Below are positions 62,508-64,000 of a stretch of DNA of 64,000 nucleotides, one piece after another. The notes beneath the pieces were generated by a model. That model was not told where the DNA came from, searched no databases, and was given only the letters and a program-made list of their open reading frames with translations. This DNA is from Gordoniibacillus chartarius (GTDB lineage: Bacteria > Bacillota > Bacilli > Paenibacillales > NBRC-103111): contig NZ_JBHLWN010000100.1 in NCBI RefSeq assembly GCF_042432825.1, forward strand, positions 1-64,000, given 5' to 3'. Every line of letters starts with the position of its first letter. Position 1 is the stretch's first letter. The position numbers were made by a program, and so were the translations under genes.

Positions 62508-63445
62508 TTTGCTTCTACCTCCATAAGGTTACGAATTTTGGCTTTACCGCCGCCGATTCGGGATTGAACGCCCAGCACGCCGACTACGATCAGCAACGCG
62601 CCGATGATGTGGAAATATTCCAGCCGGTCCTGCAGCCAGACGACGCCGGCCGCGATCGAGAACAGTGTACCGAGATTGACAAACATGCTCATGCGGTACG
62701 CTTCGAGCTTGGAGAGCAAGTAATTGGACAGCAGAGAGGAAACCGCAGACGTCATGATCCCCAAATAGGCAATCGATCCCACAAATATAGGCTCCCTCAA
62801 AGGCGCCAGCATCGTGTGAAGCGTACCTGCGAAAGCGTGTTTGCCAATAGCGAGGGCGTCAAAGAATACACAGCCGACAAACATCATGACTAGGCTCATT
62901 TCGACTGCCGAATACTGCTCCCTGAACAAGCGCGCCATCACGCCGTACAGCGACAGTGACGCCGTTGAAATCAGGACGAGAATTCCGCCGGTTACGCTGA
63001 CGGCATGGACCGACGCTCCGCCCGCAGCAAGAATGACGATAACCCCGCAAACCGAGCACAGGACGGACAGCTTTTGCACCCAGGTCGACCGTTCCTTTAA
63101 TATGACCGCAGCGAGAATCAATGTAAAAATCGGTACGGTAGCTTGAAACATGCTCGCTTCCGACGCTGTCATATAGATGAGGCCATAGGCGGAAAATCCG
63201 AAAAAGGCGGCCGGGTACAAGAGCCCGACAGCCAGGAGCGGCAGCCAGCGGCGGTTCCGCCACTTTACCTTAACCTGTCCTAAGCATACGGGAATTGCGA
63301 TGACGACGAAAGCTAACGTGAACCGGGCGGCGAGCGTATCGACCGGATCCGCGGCCTGCAGCGCCAGCTTCGTAAATAAGTTGGTCAAGCCGATGATCAT
63401 CGAATACAATAAGGCAATCCCATAGATAGCCCGATGTGCAGTCAT
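62504..63445 (-). CDS. EamA/DMT family transporter
   Basis: This 313-residue membrane protein has ten helices in two EamA repeats. It starts IYGIALLYSMIIGLTNLFTK, with GLIYMTASEASMFQATVPI in helix 3-4. DMT exporters move metabolites such as amino acids. It is divergent from a MocR-type regulator gene, with which it shares a palindromic intergenic site. The 3' end overlaps the epimerase gene by 4 bp. Substrate unknown. Confidence 0.9.
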   Translation of the reverse strand: MTAHRAIYGIALLYSMIIGLTNLFTKLALQAADPVDTLAARFTLAFVVIAIPVCLGQVKVKWRNRRWLPLLAVGLLYPAAFFGFSAYGLIYMTASEASMFQATVPIFTLILAAVILKERSTWVQKLSVLCSVCGVIVILAAGGASVHAVSVTGGILVLISTASLSLYGVMARLFREQYSAVEMSLVMMFVGCVFFDALAIGKHAFAGTLHTMLAPLREPIFVGSIAYLGIMTSAVSSLLSNYLLSKLEAYRMSMFVNLGTLFSIAAGVVWLQDRLEYFHIIGALLIVVGVLGVQSRIGGGKAKIRNLMEVEAK

Positions 63446-63544
63446 GTAGAGTCACTCCCCTGCGGTTCTGCTCTTCAAGCCGGCCGGCTCCGAACACATT
63501 CATCATAATGGACGGGGAGCGGGTTATTCAATGAAATCATGAGC

Positions 63545-63564
63545 TAACTGTACCGGTACAATTA
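63545..63564. promoter_or_regulatory. Palindromic operator candidate for the MocR-type regulator
   Basis: TGTACCGGTACA (63549-63560) is a perfect 12-bp palindrome and extends with TAA and TTA on either side, with one mismatched pair. It lies between the EamA and MocR-like genes and contains TACAAT, a possible -10 of the regulator. MocR proteins often bind such sites to control themselves and a divergent transporter. Confidence 0.5.
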
Positions 63565-63584
63565 GGCGGAGGAGGAGCTTCACG

Positions 63585-64000
63585 ATGCGAAAATATGTAC
63601 ACTTGATGAGCGAGCTGGAATCGCAATTGGAAGACGGAACGATTCGCGGAGGCGGGCGCCTCCCTTCTATCCGGGAATTGTCGGCGCGCTACGGATGCAG
63701 CAAAGGCACCGTGATCAAAGCGTTCGCCGAATTGGAGAAACGCCATCTGATCTACACCGTGCCGCAGAGCGGGTATTACGCCGTGGTGAAGACGCCTGCC
63801 GCCGGCCAGGAGAGCGGTCGGTCGGCCATTGATTTTTCGGCGGCTTCTCCGGACCCGGAGCTGTTTCCGTATTTGGACTTTCAGCATTGCTTGAACAAGG
63901 CCATCGATATGTACCGCAACGATTTGTTTACGTACGGCACGCCGCAGGGTCTGCCCTCGCTGCTGCACATCCTGTGTAAACACCTGGCGGGAAGCCAGGT
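63585..64000 (+). CDS. MocR-family PLP-dependent transcriptional regulator (partial)
   Basis: The ATG at 63585, with GGAGGAGGAG upstream, opens a frame that runs beyond the window. Visible are the GntR-type winged helix (residues about 1-72; SELESQLEDGTIRGG, PSIRELSARYGCSKGTVIKA) and the start of an aminotransferase-like domain (YGTPQGLPSLL). MocR regulators sense pyridoxal phosphate or amino compounds. It is divergent from the EamA transporter, a common pair. The C-terminal part is cut off, so completeness cannot be judged. Confidence 0.85.
   Translation, partial: MRKYVHLMSELESQLEDGTIRGGGRLPSIRELSARYGCSKGTVIKAFAELEKRHLIYTVPQSGYYAVVKTPAAGQESGRSAIDFSAASPDPELFPYLDFQHCLNKAIDMYRNDLFTYGTPQGLPSLLHILCKHLAGSQ

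Overview
The window looks like a chromosomal segment of a Paenibacillus-type Firmicute. It has moderately high G+C and strong AGGAGG-type ribosome binding sites. It is dense in carbohydrate ABC importers whose permeases and lipoproteins lack a local ATPase, next to YesM/YesN- and YtdP-like AraC regulators. It also carries an S-layer-anchored giant protein, a sporulation-type histidine kinase and many small paralogue-type genes (DUF2935, DUF1361, DUF975, DUF4179, Gmad2/LysM). No rRNA, tRNA, prophage or CRISPR array was seen.

Layout. 1-6 kb: a DUF2935 protein, a MOSC protein, a truncated haemoglobin, then a leftward cell-envelope block (thymidine kinase, a UgtP/MGDG-synthase-like glycosyltransferase, a Gly-rich membrane protein, an M23 peptidase overlapping a bactofilin). 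6-15 kb: rightward housekeeping and accessory genes, namely a DUF6886 protein, GNAT, a three-PAS sporulation-type kinase, a CPBP protease, a methyltransferase, a histidine phosphatase, a kinase-like phosphotransferase and small membrane proteins. 14.8-16.6 kb: a leftward ABC-2 exporter. 16.7-26.2 kb: sugar system 1, with YesM-like kinase, YesN-like regulator, two permeases, a lipoprotein, an MGH1/GH63-like glycosidase and a GH43 enzyme. 26.3-31 kb: an NSS transporter, an ECF sigma/DUF4179 pair and a LysM-Gmad2 protein. 31-36.5 kb: repeat-rich DNA with a DUF418 remnant, an ABC-F protein, an SRPBCC protein that appears to start at CTG, DUF975 and a small membrane protein, then an 822-bp mobile element. 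36.6-44.1 kb: a 2498-residue S-layer-homology protein. 44.3-60.4 kb: sugar system 2, a rhamnogalacturonan-I/pectin utilisation locus (GH106-like, two permeases, YtdP-like regulator, lipoprotein, GH105, two GH28, an unknown protein and a polysaccharide deacetylase). 60.5-64 kb: an HD nucleotidase-like protein, an epimerase and an EamA transporter divergent from a MocR-type regulator cut by the window end.

How the parts work together. In both sugar systems a lipoprotein and two permeases would import oligosaccharides released outside the cell. The intracellular enzymes, which lack signal peptides, would finish degradation. The shared ATPase must be elsewhere in the genome. In system 2 the GH106-like, GH105 and GH28 activities fit stepwise removal of rhamnose, unsaturated galacturonate and galacturonate from RG-I oligomers. 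A 29-bp motif shared by its two main transcription units is a candidate site for its AraC-type regulator.

The most notable non-gene signal is the element at 35441-36262. It has 30-bp imperfect terminal repeats beginning TGT, a perfect 5-bp target duplication (GCGGG), three spaced internal repeats at the left end and four at about 21-bp period at the right end. This is the end architecture of Tn7, but there is no transposase inside, only two tiny low-G+C membrane-protein genes.
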